DNA of 64,000 nucleotides from contig NZ_ATYB01000014.1 in assembly GCF_000427465.1 (NCBI RefSeq), positions 708,317-772,316 of the forward strand, written 5' to 3'. Positions 54,726-63,951 of the stretch are shown in pieces (position 1 is the first letter of the stretch; the number at the start of each line of letters is the position of its first letter). The DNA comes from Sinorhizobium arboris LMG 14919. Lineage in GTDB: Bacteria; Pseudomonadota; Alphaproteobacteria; Rhizobiales; Rhizobiaceae. A program made the position numbers and the translations under genes. The notes under the pieces are model-generated. The model was not told where the DNA came from. It was given only the letters and a program-made list of their open reading frames with translations, and did not search any database.

Positions 54726-56285
54726 ATGGCTACCTCCGCTCCCGCCGACCTTTCGGTAGCACTGGTGCTCGCCCCGACGTCGGCTGCCGAATGGCTCGTC
54801 GTCCTGCCGGTCGCCTGGTGCCTCTCCGTCGGCGCATTTCTCGTGATGCTTCGTCGGTGGGCCGGCCTCCAGGCGGCAATTGCGCTCGCGAGCCTCGCCG
54901 TGCTGGTGCTGATCGATGTGGCCCTGCTCGATCATGTCGCAAGAAACGGGCCGGCGACCATGGTGATGGGCCGATGGCTGCCGCCGTTCGGTATCGCCTT
55001 CACGGTCGATTTGACCGGCGCGCTCTTCGCCCTGGTGGCAGCCGTGGCTGCTCTTGCTGCCGGCGTCTTTTCACTCGCCGATATCAACGACAGCGGCCGG
55101 CGCTATGGTTTCTATCCACTGCTGATGCTGCTGGTGGCCGGCGTTTCGGGAGCCTTCCTCACGGGCGATGTCTTCAACCTCTACGTCTGGTTCGAGGTCC
55201 TGCTGATTTCGTCCTTCGGTCTTCTGGTGCTCGGCTCCGAGCGCGAGCAGATCGATGGAACGGTGAAGTACGGCTTTTTGAATCTGGTCGCAACGACGCT
55301 GTTCCTTGTGGCTACGGGATTCCTCTACGCCGTATTCGGCACGCTCAACATGGCCGATATAGCACGCAAGGCCGACGAACTGCGCGTCAGTGCGCCGCTG
55401 ATGACGCTGGTCGGACTCTATGTTCTTGCATTCGGCATGAAAGCGGCCGCTTTTCCTTTGAACTTCTGGCTGCCGGCTTCCTACCATACGCCTCGCGTCG
55501 TCGTGTCGGCGCTTTTTGCCGGCCTGCTCACCAAGGTCGGTATCTATGCGTTGATCCGGGTGACCGTCATGCTCTTCCCGGTCGAAAGGGAGGAATTGAG
55601 CTTTGTCCTGGCAGTCGTCGGTGCGCTGACGATGATGGTCGGCGTTCTCGGTGCGCTCGCGCAGACGGATTTTCGTCGCATTCTCGGTTATCTCGTCGTT
55701 TCGGGTATCGGCTCGATGCTCGCAGGCATCGCCATCGGCGGACCGGGCGGCATTGGCGGCGCCATTTTCTACGCGCTCCACTCGATGCTGGTGATGACGG
55801 GCCTTTATTTTGCCTCGGGGATCGCCATGCGCCTTGGGGCGGACGTGTCGATCGCAACCCTTTCGGGCCTTTACCGCAAGCACGCCGGATTTGCGGCGCT
55901 CACCCTGATGCTGTGCTTTGCCGTTTCGGGCCTGCCGCCCTTTTCGGGTTTCTGGCCGAAGGTCATGCTGGTGAAGGCGGCCCTCGATATCGGCGCCTGG
56001 TGGCTTGCCGCCGCACTGCTTCTCGTGGGTTTCTTCACCATGATTGCCACGGGCCGCCTGTTCCTCCTGGCCTATTGGCGCGAGAGCGCAAGCCCTGACG
56101 CGGCCGGCAGCGCACCCCGCTTGCCCACGACGGCCTTGGGTCCGCTTGCCGCGCTTACGCTTCTGGCGCTTGCGCTCGGTCTGTACCCCGAGCCGCTCCT
56201 TGCGACGATCCAGAGTGCGGCCGCTGGACTCGCGGAGCCCTCCGCCTATCTGAATTCGGTCTTTCCCGCAGGGGGCCCGCAATGA
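54726..56285 (+). CDS. mrpD: Mrp antiporter subunit D
   Basis: A 519-residue NuoN/NuoL-like subunit with about 14 helices. The conserved Glu lies in LYVWFEVLLISSFGLL (near 155) and the Lys in FGMKAAAFPLNFWLPASY (near 240), with the second Lys near LLTKVGIYALIRV. It pairs with MrpA as a proton-pumping module. The 3' end overlaps mrpE by four bases. Confidence 0.95.
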   Translation: MATSAPADLSVALVLAPTSAAEWLVVLPVAWCLSVGAFLVMLRRWAGLQAAIALASLAVLVLIDVALLDHVARNGPATMVMGRWLPPFGIAFTVDLTGALFALVAAVAALAAGVFSLADINDSGRRYGFYPLLMLLVAGVSGAFLTGDVFNLYVWFEVLLISSFGLLVLGSEREQIDGTVKYGFLNLVATTLFLVATGFLYAVFGTLNMADIARKADELRVSAPLMTLVGLYVLAFGMKAAAFPLNFWLPASYHTPRVVVSALFAGLLTKVGIYALIRVTVMLFPVEREELSFVLAVVGALTMMVGVLGALAQTDFRRILGYLVVSGIGSMLAGIAIGGPGGIGGAIFYALHSMLVMTGLYFASGIAMRLGADVSIATLSGLYRKHAGFAALTLMLCFAVSGLPPFSGFWPKVMLVKAALDIGAWWLAAALLLVGFFTMIATGRLFLLAYWRESASPDAAGSAPRLPTTALGPLAALTLLALALGLYPEPLLATIQSAAAGLAEPSAYLNSVFPAGGPQ

Positions 56286-56758
56286 AATTCCTGCTGACCA
56301 ACCTGGTCTTCACGCTTATCTGGGGAGCAATCAGTGCCAGCTTCACGCCGGCGAACCTTCTGCTGGGCTTCGCAGTGGGCACCTTGTCGCTCTGGCTCAT
56401 CCGGCGTGAGTTGCGACCGGTCACATACCCGCTGCGGCCGTTGCGTCTCCTGCTGCTCGCATTGTTGTTTTTCAGGGAGCTCGCGATTTCCGCGACGAAG
56501 GTCGCAGTTCTGGTGCTCCGCTCCAATATGGCGCTGAAGCCCGGCATTTTTGCCTATCCGCTCGCGGTCAAGAGTGATTTCGAGATAACGCTGCTTGCCA
56601 ACCTGATCACACTGACGCCGGGTACGTTGTCGGTGGATGTCTCCGAAGATCGCAAGACGCTCTACGTCCATGCACTCGATTGCGCCGATCCGGGAGTTTT
56701 GCGGCGGGACATCGCCGCTGGTTTCGAGCGTCGAATCCGGGAGGCCTTCGAACGATGA
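56282..56758 (+). CDS. mrpE: Mrp antiporter subunit E
   Basis: A 158-residue protein of the MnhE family with two N-terminal membrane helices and a cytoplasmic C-terminal domain ([20 protein letters not shown], near 103-122). It overlaps mrpD (ATGA) and mrpF (TGATG) and is required for full antiport in other Mrp systems. Confidence 0.94.
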   Translation: MKFLLTNLVFTLIWGAISASFTPANLLLGFAVGTLSLWLIRRELRPVTYPLRPLRLLLLALLFFRELAISATKVAVLVLRSNMALKPGIFAYPLAVKSDFEITLLANLITLTPGTLSVDVSEDRKTLYVHALDCADPGVLRRDIAAGFERRIREAFER

Positions 56759-57141
56759 TGTCCGCTGCAGTTTTGAGCGCGGCCTCCGGCGTCGCGCTCG
56801 TGCTTCTCTCTCTCGCGCTGCTTTTGACGGTGCTGCGCATCATTCGCGGGCCGACGCTTCCAGACCGGGTGCTGGGTCTTGACATGCTGGTGGCGATTGC
56901 GATCGGCCTGATCGCGGTGATCGCTGTCAGAACCGGGTTCTACCTCTACATCGATATCGCGATTGCCCTGGGGCTTGTCGGATTTCTCGCGACGGTCGCT
57001 TTCGCCCGCTTTATCCTGGCGCGCGGTCTCTCGCCGGAGCGCATGTCGCGGAGCGCGGCGGAGATGCCCCAGACAAAGCAGGACCCGGCGCGTCCGCGTA
57101 CGGGACAGACCCGGCGCCGCAAACGCAAGGGGGGCCGCTGA
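56755..57141 (+). CDS. mrpF: Mrp antiporter subunit F
   Basis: A 128-residue MnhF-type membrane protein with three helices. [17 protein letters not shown] (near 29-45) is the family signature. A basic C-terminal tail (TRRRKRKGG) is longer than usual for MrpF. The real start is ATG 56755 or 56758 (overlapping the mrpE stop), not the upstream ORF start at 56680. Confidence 0.92.
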   Translation: MMSAAVLSAASGVALVLLSLALLLTVLRIIRGPTLPDRVLGLDMLVAIAIGLIAVIAVRTGFYLYIDIAIALGLVGFLATVAFARFILARGLSPERMSRSAAEMPQTKQDPARPRTGQTRRRKRKGGR

Positions 57142-57491
57142 TGACGCTGGAAATCATTGCCTATGTCGTTGCACTGATCATGGTCGTCGGTGCCTGTTTC
57201 TCGCTGCTTGCAGCCCTCGGCCTCGTCCGGTTTCCCGATCTATACACCCGCATGCACGCGGCCTCGAAAGCCGGAACGGTTGGTTCCGGGCTGCTGCTCT
57301 TTGCCGCCGGACTGCATTCGCTCGATCCCGCGGTCTTCGTGCGCGCACTTGCGGGGTTTGTTTTCTTCGTGCTGACTGCACCGATCTCGGCCCATTTATT
57401 GGCAAAAGCCGCGCATCAAGCGGGCTACAGGCTGTCGAAACTATCGGTGATAGATCAGCTTCCCCGTAAGGAAGAGCCGCGCCGGCATTGA
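57141..57491 (+). CDS. mrpG: Mrp antiporter subunit G
   Basis: A 116-residue MnhG-type subunit with three helices and the signature [21 protein letters not shown] (near 29-49). Its ATG overlaps the mrpF stop by one base, completing the A-to-G operon; the MrpG stop has no adjacent terminator, and a 405-bp gap to mucR follows. Confidence 0.94.
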   Translation: MTLEIIAYVVALIMVVGACFSLLAALGLVRFPDLYTRMHAASKAGTVGSGLLLFAAGLHSLDPAVFVRALAGFVFFVLTAPISAHLLAKAAHQAGYRLSKLSVIDQLPRKEEPRRH

Positions 57492-57896
57492 CCGGCAGCA
57501 TTTCTGTCTCTGTATTTGATGACAATTTTGCCGAGCGTGACAATTTTAGCGACTCGGAATAGAGTTGCTCCATCCCGATAAATTTATGTTTGGACTTTTG
57601 GCGGATCAGTGTTAATGCAGTAAATGCAAAGTGTCGTCGTGGCAAATACTTCGAACTGAAATTCCAGCCTGAGTTGTGATGCTTGTCCGTTGCTTTGAGG
57701 TGTCGGCCGACTTGGCACCTTGGTGATGGATTTTCCCTCTCGCAATTCGAGCCTTGATGTTGGGGCAGAACCGCGGTCTCCATGGCGGGATAGCGGTCGG
57801 TTCCGAGGCGGCAAACGCTATTCGACGGCATTTTGTACATCCTCCCCCTGAAACGGTGTTTCAGGTTTCGTCGCTGGATTCCGATAGGAGAAAGAA
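57492..57896. other. mucR upstream region with leader hairpin
   Basis: 405 bp, AT-richer than the surroundings around 57520-57600. A perfect dyad CCTGAAA (57848-57854) / TTTCAGG (57860-57866) around CGGTG lies 30 bases before the mucR ATG; in RNA it would be a leader hairpin next to the RBS. A GACTC at 57553 is a possible CcrM methylation site. MucR is known to autoregulate. No gene is seen. Confidence 0.6.
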
Positions 57897-58328
57897 ATGA
57901 CAGAGACTTCGCTCGGTGCGAGCAACGAACTCCTGGTTGAGCTTACGGCGGAGATCGTTGCCGCCTATGTAAGTAACCACGTGGTTCCGGTTGCCGAGCT
58001 GCCGACGCTCATAGCCGACGTGCATTCGGCCCTCAACAACACCACGGCGCCCGCGCCGGTGGTCGTCCCGGTGGAGAAGCCCAAGCCCGCGGTTTCGGTC
58101 CGAAAGTCGGTGCAGGACGACCAGATCACCTGTCTCGAATGCGGCGGTACCTTCAAGTCGTTGAAGCGGCATCTGATGACCCACCACAATCTTTCGCCGG
58201 AAGAATACCGCGACAAGTGGGATCTGCCTGCGGATTATCCGATGGTGGCACCGGCCTACGCGGAAGCACGCTCGCGGCTTGCCAAGGAAATGGGTCTCGG
58301 ACAGCGTCGGAAGCGCCGCGGCAAGTGA
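57897..58328 (+). CDS. mucR: Ros/MucR-family zinc-finger regulator MucR
   Basis: A 143-residue regulator equal in length to S. meliloti MucR. The C2H2-type zinc finger [19 protein letters not shown] (about residues 81-99) and the N-terminal oligomerisation part are clear; the C-terminus is basic (RRKRRGK). MucR controls succinoglycan and galactoglucan synthesis, motility and cell-cycle genes. RBS AGGAGAAAG precedes the ATG. A strong terminator follows. Confidence 0.97.
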   Translation: MTETSLGASNELLVELTAEIVAAYVSNHVVPVAELPTLIADVHSALNNTTAPAPVVVPVEKPKPAVSVRKSVQDDQITCLECGGTFKSLKRHLMTHHNLSPEEYRDKWDLPADYPMVAPAYAEARSRLAKEMGLGQRRKRRGK

Positions 58329-58406
58329 TCCGGGCAGCAACGTTGCAAACTGCCATCCGATCAGCCGGGGTCGCACAGGCGACCAGCTGAGCTGCTGTTA
58401 CAAAGG

Positions 58407-58431
58407 CCGGCCGGATCAAGGCCGGTTTTTT
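58407..58431 (+). terminator. Terminator after mucR
   Basis: CCGGCC (58407-58412) pairs with GGCCGG (58420-58425), followed by TTTTTT. It is 78 bp past the mucR stop, just before the convergent sufE gene. Confidence 0.85.
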
Positions 58432-58467
58432 GTGAAATGCGGGGTCTCGAGAGGCCGAGCGCGTCGG

Positions 58468-58890
58468 TCAGGCGGGCAGGCGTTCTTCGGCTTCGCTCTT
58501 GATGCGCCGGATCATCGATCGCAGACCGTTCGCGCGCTGCGAGGAAAGATGTTCGATGAGGCCGATCTTGCCGAAGACGTCCAGAGCGTCGATCGCGGTA
58601 ATTTCCGAGGCGCGCTTGCCGGAGAAGATTGCGAGGACGATCGCCACAAGGCCGCGCACGATGTGCGCATCCGATTCTCCCTCGAAGGTGAGGAGCGGGT
58701 CTTCAGGATCGCCGCTCGCATGGGTTACGAGCCAGACCTGGCTCGCACAGCCCTGAACCTTGTTCTCGCTCGTCCTCGAGGCTTCCGCCATCTCAGGCAG
58801 GCTTTTGCCGAGCTCGATTACATAGCGATAGCGGTCCTCCCATTCGTCGAGGAACTCAAAATCGTCGATGATCTGGTCGAGTGAGGTCAT
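58468..58890 (-). CDS. sufE: SufE-family cysteine desulfuration protein
   Basis: A 140-residue SufE-like protein that accepts sulfur from a cysteine desulfurase for Fe-S assembly. The sulfur-accepting Cys is in VQGCASQVWL (Cys48). The family LLTFEGESDAHIVRGLVAIV stretch follows. It is unlinked to the suf operon here. The start is ATG 58890. Confidence 0.94.
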   Translation of the reverse strand: MTSLDQIIDDFEFLDEWEDRYRYVIELGKSLPEMAEASRTSENKVQGCASQVWLVTHASGDPEDPLLTFEGESDAHIVRGLVAIVLAIFSGKRASEITAIDALDVFGKIGLIEHLSSQRANGLRSMIRRIKSEAEERLPA

Positions 58891-59045
58891 GCTATGTCCG
58901 GCTTTGGGTGCCCGCGGCGTGGCGCAATCCGCATGAAAGCTGACTGCCTCAACCGCCTTTCGGGCGCATCGTCATCTCACCATCATATAGGAGACGCGAG
59001 GCGCAAAGAGAACAGGCAATCGTATTCGCCGGCGGCGGGCGGGAG

Positions 59046-59483
59046 TTAGCTCCCGGAAGCTGTTTCCGGATCGAGGCGACGTTCCGGAACCGGCATACGC
59101 TTGAAGGTCGGTTCGTTCTTGTCCGCCGCTTCCATCGAAGGGACATTTTCCGCCGGTGTGACGGTACCGGTCATGACCTTGACGTCGGGATCGACGGCTT
59201 CGCTTTCCGCGAACTGGGTGTTGAGAAACTCATAGGCGATACGAGCGCCTTCGCGCGCGCGATGACCGAGAGCGACGAAAGTCTCCGCACCCTTCTCGCA
59301 GACGTCCGGCTTCTCCACGCAGATGGCGCTTATGTATTGGAAGGCTTCGTTCGCTGCGGAGAAGGTGCCGCCGATCTCCATCTTCGGACCGTGCTCGAGT
59401 TTCTCGCTGCTCGATGGGTCAAGAAACGGCAGCAGCACCAGCACCAGCGAGAACCAGAAGGTCGCCTTTACGAGAAACCACAT
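59046..59483 (-). CDS. DUF5330-family exported protein
   Basis: A 145-residue protein with an N-terminal hydrophobic segment (about 4-22) that is probably a signal anchor. The rest, rich in acidic residues and proline, matches the DUF5330 family, found in alphaproteobacteria and of unknown role. It lies between sufE and the divJ-like kinase, on the other strand from the kinase. Confidence 0.8.
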   Translation of the reverse strand: MWFLVKATFWFSLVLVLLPFLDPSSSEKLEHGPKMEIGGTFSAANEAFQYISAICVEKPDVCEKGAETFVALGHRAREGARIAYEFLNTQFAESEAVDPDVKVMTGTVTPAENVPSMEAADKNEPTFKRMPVPERRLDPETASGS

Positions 59484-59977
59484 CTTGCGCCATCCTTTTT
59501 TGCCTGCGGCTCCGGCCGTGGTGTTTACGCTTGGAAACTAGCGCAGGAATCACAAGGCCGTTTTTCCAAAAACAACGGTATTTGCTTCAAATTCTAATGA
59601 AATGCAGCGTTCCCGTCTTCGCATAGCCGCTTTTCCCTGATTTTGGCGATCGTCGTTAACGTTCGTGGCGCGACCGCGCCGTTTCGACGCCTGAATCCTC
59701 GGCACCTGTCGTCGAAACTCTGCCCAAATCGTTAATGCAAACCAAAAAATCCACGAAAATCCGCTGCTTACGCGCCGTTAACCACAACTGACGATGCTCG
59801 CCCGGATTGCCTCAAATCGGGAATTTTCGACCGTCCGGCGCGCCCCCGGAGAGCGGCCGTTTATTCTTTCATTAAGTCGGGGATGCGAGATTCGGGTCAT
59901 CACGAGGCGGTCGTCCGCGGCGACGCGGAACGCTCCGAAACTGCCTCGCAAAAACAACAAATGCGGCAGGGCAAGGC
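59484..59977. other. Upstream region of divJ-like kinase with TTAAC half-sites
   Basis: 494 bp between divergent genes. It contains GTTAAC at 59655 and 59777, GTTAAT at 59731 and TTAAG at 59872, all resembling CtrA half-sites. No full TTAA-N7-TTAA box is found. An AT-rich stretch at 59735-59760 is a promoter candidate. No gene is seen. Confidence 0.55.
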
Positions 59978-61570
59978 GTGAGTTTACTGCGTGACATGGC
60001 TGGCAAATGGACATCCCTTGTGGATGAAGCGGCCGCACCTCGGCTTCCGCGCGGCGCTCCCGGGTCGGCAATTGCGCGTCACGACTTCAGGCATTTGCGT
60101 GCCGTCGCTGCCGTATCCTTGACCGCGTTGCCGATCGTCCCGCTCGCATTGACGCTGGCATTGCCCGTGTCCGCCGCGCTGCCGGCGGGAGCAGCGCTTT
60201 GGGCCTCGGCGTCCCTGCTGGCGGCGGCTGCAGCATTGGCCGGCGGGCGCGGCTTGCCGAGCGCGGTCCAGATGGAAACCGCGTCTGCACCGGAATTGCC
60301 TGATCTCAATAGGGCTTATAACCTTTTCGCCGGTTTGGTGACCGTGCACGATACCCGGGGGCACGTCCTGTCCGTCCACGGCCGCGATGCGAACGAGTAT
60401 CTAAAGCTCATGCGCGATCCGCATGGGCGTGGCTTCATCGAGCAGATCCACGTTTCCGATCGCATCGCCTTCATGAGAGCGATCGATTCGCTGAGGCTGG
60501 ACGGCGAGCGGTCTGCCGTGGACATCCGCCTGGAACGGACGTCGGCGGATGGCGCCCAATTCGCACATATCTATTGCGAGATGACGCCGCTCCGAGACGC
60601 TGAAGGAAATCTCCTGGCGATTGTCGCCCAGTCGCGCGACGTTTCCGAAGAGGCTCATTTGCGGGCAGAGGCAGCCGCCAAGGCTGCACACGCGGAGTCG
60701 GCCAACGACGCCAAGACACGGTTCCTTGCCGCGGTCAGCCACGAGTTGCGCACGCCCCTCAATGCCATCCTCGGCTTTTCCGACGTTCTTGCCGGCGAAT
60801 ATTTCGGCAAGCTCGAAAACGACCGCCAGCGCGAATATGTGTCGTTGATCCATCAGTCCGGCACGCATCTCCTCTCGGTGGTCAATACGATGCTGGATGT
60901 GAGCAAGATCGAAGCGGGCCGTTACGAGCTTCTCCGCGAGCCCTTCCGTGTCGCCGAAGCCATCGCTGCCTGTGAGGCCATGCTGTCGCACCAGGCACAT
61001 GAGAAAGGCGTGCGGCTGGCGAGCCGCGTGACCCGATCGGTCGGCGAAATCAATGCAGACCAGCGTGCCTTCCAGCAGATCCTCATCAATCTCGTCGGCA
61101 ATGCCATCAAGTTCACCGAACGGGGCGGGCTTGTCACCGTGGATGCCGCGCTCGAAGGCAACCTGCTGAAGCTTACGGTCAGCGACACCGGAATCGGTAT
61201 CGCCGCCGACAAGTTGCAATTGCTCGGCCAACCTTTCGTCCAGATTCAGAATGACTATACCAGACGCTACGAGGGTACCGGACTCGGTTTGTCGCTGGTC
61301 AAGGGACTTGCTGAACTGCATGGCGGCGATTTTTCGATCCGCAGCGCGGAAGGGGAAGGCACCGTGATCGTTGTTTCCATCCCCTGCGATGCCTCCGGCG
61401 CGGCCGAAAGGGGGTGCGCGAGCGCGGCTGTGACAGTGGAGTTCCCGCCGCGACTGAAGCTGCGCGGAGACGGAAAGAGCGATACGGGAAAGCCGGCAGT
61501 GGCCGAGGCTCTCCACAACGACATGAGCAGGGAAGGGGGACATGGCGCCGCGCAAGCGAAGACAGCCTGA
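59978..61570 (+). CDS. divJ: Histidine kinase, DivJ/PdhS-like
   Basis: A 530-residue sensor kinase with two N-terminal membrane helices (about 45-85), a PAS domain (about 105-220), a HisKA domain with phospho-acceptor His in AVSHELRTPLNAILGFSDVL (near 253), and a HATPase domain (N box NLVGNAIKFTERGG, G1 DTGIGI, G2 GTGLGLSLV). The H-box matches DivJ/PleC kinases that control DivK, and adjacency to mucR fits the S. meliloti divJ locus. It starts GTG 59978. Regulates cell-cycle progression and polarity. Confidence 0.85.
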   Translation: MSLLRDMAGKWTSLVDEAAAPRLPRGAPGSAIARHDFRHLRAVAAVSLTALPIVPLALTLALPVSAALPAGAALWASASLLAAAAALAGGRGLPSAVQMETASAPELPDLNRAYNLFAGLVTVHDTRGHVLSVHGRDANEYLKLMRDPHGRGFIEQIHVSDRIAFMRAIDSLRLDGERSAVDIRLERTSADGAQFAHIYCEMTPLRDAEGNLLAIVAQSRDVSEEAHLRAEAAAKAAHAESANDAKTRFLAAVSHELRTPLNAILGFSDVLAGEYFGKLENDRQREYVSLIHQSGTHLLSVVNTMLDVSKIEAGRYELLREPFRVAEAIAACEAMLSHQAHEKGVRLASRVTRSVGEINADQRAFQQILINLVGNAIKFTERGGLVTVDAALEGNLLKLTVSDTGIGIAADKLQLLGQPFVQIQNDYTRRYEGTGLGLSLVKGLAELHGGDFSIRSAEGEGTVIVVSIPCDASGAAERGCASAAVTVEFPPRLKLRGDGKSDTGKPAVAEALHNDMSREGGHGAAQAKTA

Positions 61571-62495
61571 GCGCAAGCGGGCGGCGCGGCGGGGAACGGG
61601 TCTTGCATTGCGCGGACTCGCTTTCGTCGGCCGTGGCCTGGTGCTCACCGGTCGCCTGATCTCCCGTCACCCGGTGAGCGCCGGCGGGTCGGCGATCTTT
61701 GCCGTCGTCTTCAGTTTCGTTGCAGCAAACGCTATGTGGTATCAGAACGGTACGCATCCCTCGCCGCTTCTTCGTACCCGCGTGCCGCTCGTCAGTCCCG
61801 AAGTGGCCGAGCGCCTTGCCGCCGCCAAAGGCGAACCCGTCGAGCAGCGCGACGTGACGACCTTTGTCATAGAGCGGGAAAGCGAGGCGGCAGCCGACGA
61901 TTCGGCTGCGGCCGGGTCCGCCGAGCAACGGGTAGGTCTTCCGGCGCAGGACGTATCGGGTTCGCTCGATGCACCGGCATCGACGCTGGTTGCGGATATT
62001 CAGAAGGAACTCGCACGGATCGGTCTCTACGAAGGAGCGCCGGACGGCCGAAGCGGGCCGAAGACCTCGGCGGCGATCCTCCGCTTCGAGAAGCAGGCGG
62101 GCCGTGCGGAGACGGGTGCGCCAAGTGTCGAGCTGCTTCGGGAGCTGCGCAGCGCCGGCGGCTCCCTGCCGGCCGTTGCCACGCCCGCCAACCGGCCCTA
62201 TGCCGACCCGAAGACGGTTCCGGCCGATGCGGATCCGGTTGCCGCTGCCATCCGCAGCGCCGAGAAGGACAATGCGCTGGCCCCTCGCGCGGACGCCAGC
62301 GTCTCGAACGAAATGGTGATGAACATCCAGAAGGGCCTGAGCAATCTTGCCTATGCGGATGTCGTCGTCGATGGCGTTGCCGGCGATCAGACGCGCGCCG
62401 CCATCCGCCATTTCGAAAAACACTATCGTCTTCCCCAGACCGGAGAACCCAGCGCCAGAGTTCTCAAGAAACTGAAGGAAATCGGAGCGCTCTGA
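61542..62495 (+). CDS. Peptidoglycan-binding-domain membrane protein
   Basis: A 317-residue protein with a basic N-terminus, one membrane helix (about 47-65) and two PG_binding_1 repeats near 146-205 and 256-315 (both with the (D/E)G-x-(A/S)-G-x-x-T-x-x-A-I-x-x-F pattern). The linker is Ala/Glu/Pro-rich. It overlaps the divJ-like kinase by 29 bp in a different frame, so the two are co-transcribed. It probably holds the cell wall from the periplasm. Confidence 0.88.
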   Translation: MAPRKRRQPERKRAARRGTGLALRGLAFVGRGLVLTGRLISRHPVSAGGSAIFAVVFSFVAANAMWYQNGTHPSPLLRTRVPLVSPEVAERLAAAKGEPVEQRDVTTFVIERESEAAADDSAAAGSAEQRVGLPAQDVSGSLDAPASTLVADIQKELARIGLYEGAPDGRSGPKTSAAILRFEKQAGRAETGAPSVELLRELRSAGGSLPAVATPANRPYADPKTVPADADPVAAAIRSAEKDNALAPRADASVSNEMVMNIQKGLSNLAYADVVVDGVAGDQTRAAIRHFEKHYRLPQTGEPSARVLKKLKEIGAL

Positions 62496-62583
62496 CTGCG
62501 GGGGACATGAAGGACGGTTGTCGGCCCTCTGGTGATCGGTCGCTCGGTTTGCATCTCGCCGGTCGCGCGTGTATCAGGCCCGC

Positions 62584-62931
62584 ATGCGCCTGAAGTCCCA
62601 TATTTTCGTCTCCTCGCTTTTGCGGAACGCCTTTGGCCGCGGCGGGTACGCGGCGGTGCTGCGCAAAGGGGCGGAGGACGCCGGCGCGATCTTCATCCGG
62701 CAGCGCGGACGATCGGGCTATGAGACGCTTTACGCGCCGGCGCCGCAGAATTTCTTCGATGAAGAGGGAGATACGACACGCCGGTTCGAGGTGCGGTTGC
62801 GGGGCGCCGAGCCTGAAGCGGTCGAACGCGCGCTCTCCTCGGAGGTCCGCTTCGACCCGGACTGCTGGATTGTCGAGATCGAACTCGACGACTGCGGGGC
62901 GCTGTTTGATGTCGTGGGCGACGGAGCATGA
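62584..62931 (+). CDS. DUF1491-family protein
   Basis: A 115-residue soluble protein of the DUF1491 family, recognised from MRLKSHIFVSSLLRNAFGRG and the acidic-aromatic C-terminus (DPDCWIVEIE). The longer frame begins at GTG 62569. Function unknown. It lies downstream of the peptidoglycan-binding gene and is possibly co-transcribed. Confidence 0.85.
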   Translation: MRLKSHIFVSSLLRNAFGRGGYAAVLRKGAEDAGAIFIRQRGRSGYETLYAPAPQNFFDEEGDTTRRFEVRLRGAEPEAVERALSSEVRFDPDCWIVEIELDDCGALFDVVGDGA

Positions 62932-62982
62932 GCCCAGACGAGGGATGAGGGCGGAAAACTCACGCAGTTTCCTCATTCCGCT
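62932..62982. repeat. Palindromic intergenic repeat
   Basis: GGATGAGGGCGGAAAACT and AGTTTCCTCATTCCGCTC form imperfect arms, the same family as at 12838 and 26040. It separates convergent genes. Confidence 0.6.
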
Positions 62983-63951
62983 CTAGCGCCGGCCGAAGCC
63001 CAGTTTTGCGTGCGCCGACTTGCTCTGAGTTGACGGATGCGCCTCGTGACGGCGCGGATCCGCGGGTCGATTTTCCGCCAGAAGGCCTTCATGGCGGGTT
63101 GGCTTCGGTCCCGCATCGGCACGAAGCCAGGAAGCCACCCTTTCGCTGCTCGCTTGCCGGTCGAGACTTCCGATCACCGCTTCGGCACGGCTGCCGCCAC
63201 CTATCCTTTCGGAAAGATGCGGATAAAGCGCCTCGATCACGCGCCTTTCCTCGCCCGCAGGGAAGGCGAGAGCTGCAAGTGTTGCGGCGAGTTGCTGGCC
63301 GGAAACATCCAGCAATATACGGTCGGTGAGGGCGCGGCTTGCTCCGAGCGCATCTGCGAGGGCTGTGGAGAAGAGCGTGGTTTCGCCGTTGCGCGCAAAA
63401 CGGACGAGCAGCGCGCAATGAAGCTCACCGATGGGCTGGACCCGCGCTGTGTCGGACCTCTCCTGTGACCCGGCGCGCGCAAGTGCCTTGATTTCAGCGC
63501 GCAGCTTTTCTTCGCGATCTGCGACTGCCACTGGCGCCTGCGTCTGTGGATCGCCCTCCAGGGAGCGCCCGCCGCCCTCATGGAGGGGTGCGGCAAGGTG
63601 AGGGGGCTGATGATGCTCGACGAGGGCATCGATCACCGAAGGCGAAAGGTTTTCCCGACGGGCAATGGCGTTCGCATGGGCCGGACCCTGATGGCGAATA
63701 ACGGAAACGAGCACGCGATCGGAAATGGCTTTCGCACGGGTGAGGAAAGCGGCGGCGATGGAAATGGGCATGCTGCCGATCAGCAGGGCCACCGGTTCGG
63801 GCACATGGGGGCATTGGGATAGCGCCGCCGCCGCCTGCCGCCGGGCTTCGTTGCTGGAGCCGAGGAAGAGCGGCTCGAACAGTTCGGCAAACTGTTTCAT
63901 GTCGGACCTGCCGGGGAGCCGAAGGCTCTCGAAGCCGGTGACGGTCGCCAT
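62983..63951 (-). CDS. DUF2336-family protein
   Basis: A protein of about 322 residues, of the DUF2336 family (SEELRQFAELFEPLF-type N-terminus and alpha-helical repeats with a HEAT-like look). It has a basic C-terminal tail. I start at ATG 63949-63951, nine bases after AAGGA; the frame stays open to 63993 and may reach past the window. Function unknown; the next gene is outside the window. Confidence 0.8.
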   Translation of the reverse strand: MATVTGFESLRLPGRSDMKQFAELFEPLFLGSSNEARRQAAAALSQCPHVPEPVALLIGSMPISIAAAFLTRAKAISDRVLVSVIRHQGPAHANAIARRENLSPSVIDALVEHHQPPHLAAPLHEGGGRSLEGDPQTQAPVAVADREEKLRAEIKALARAGSQERSDTARVQPIGELHCALLVRFARNGETTLFSTALADALGASRALTDRILLDVSGQQLAATLAALAFPAGEERRVIEALYPHLSERIGGGSRAEAVIGSLDRQASSERVASWLRADAGPKPTRHEGLLAENRPADPRRHEAHPSTQSKSAHAKLGFGRR

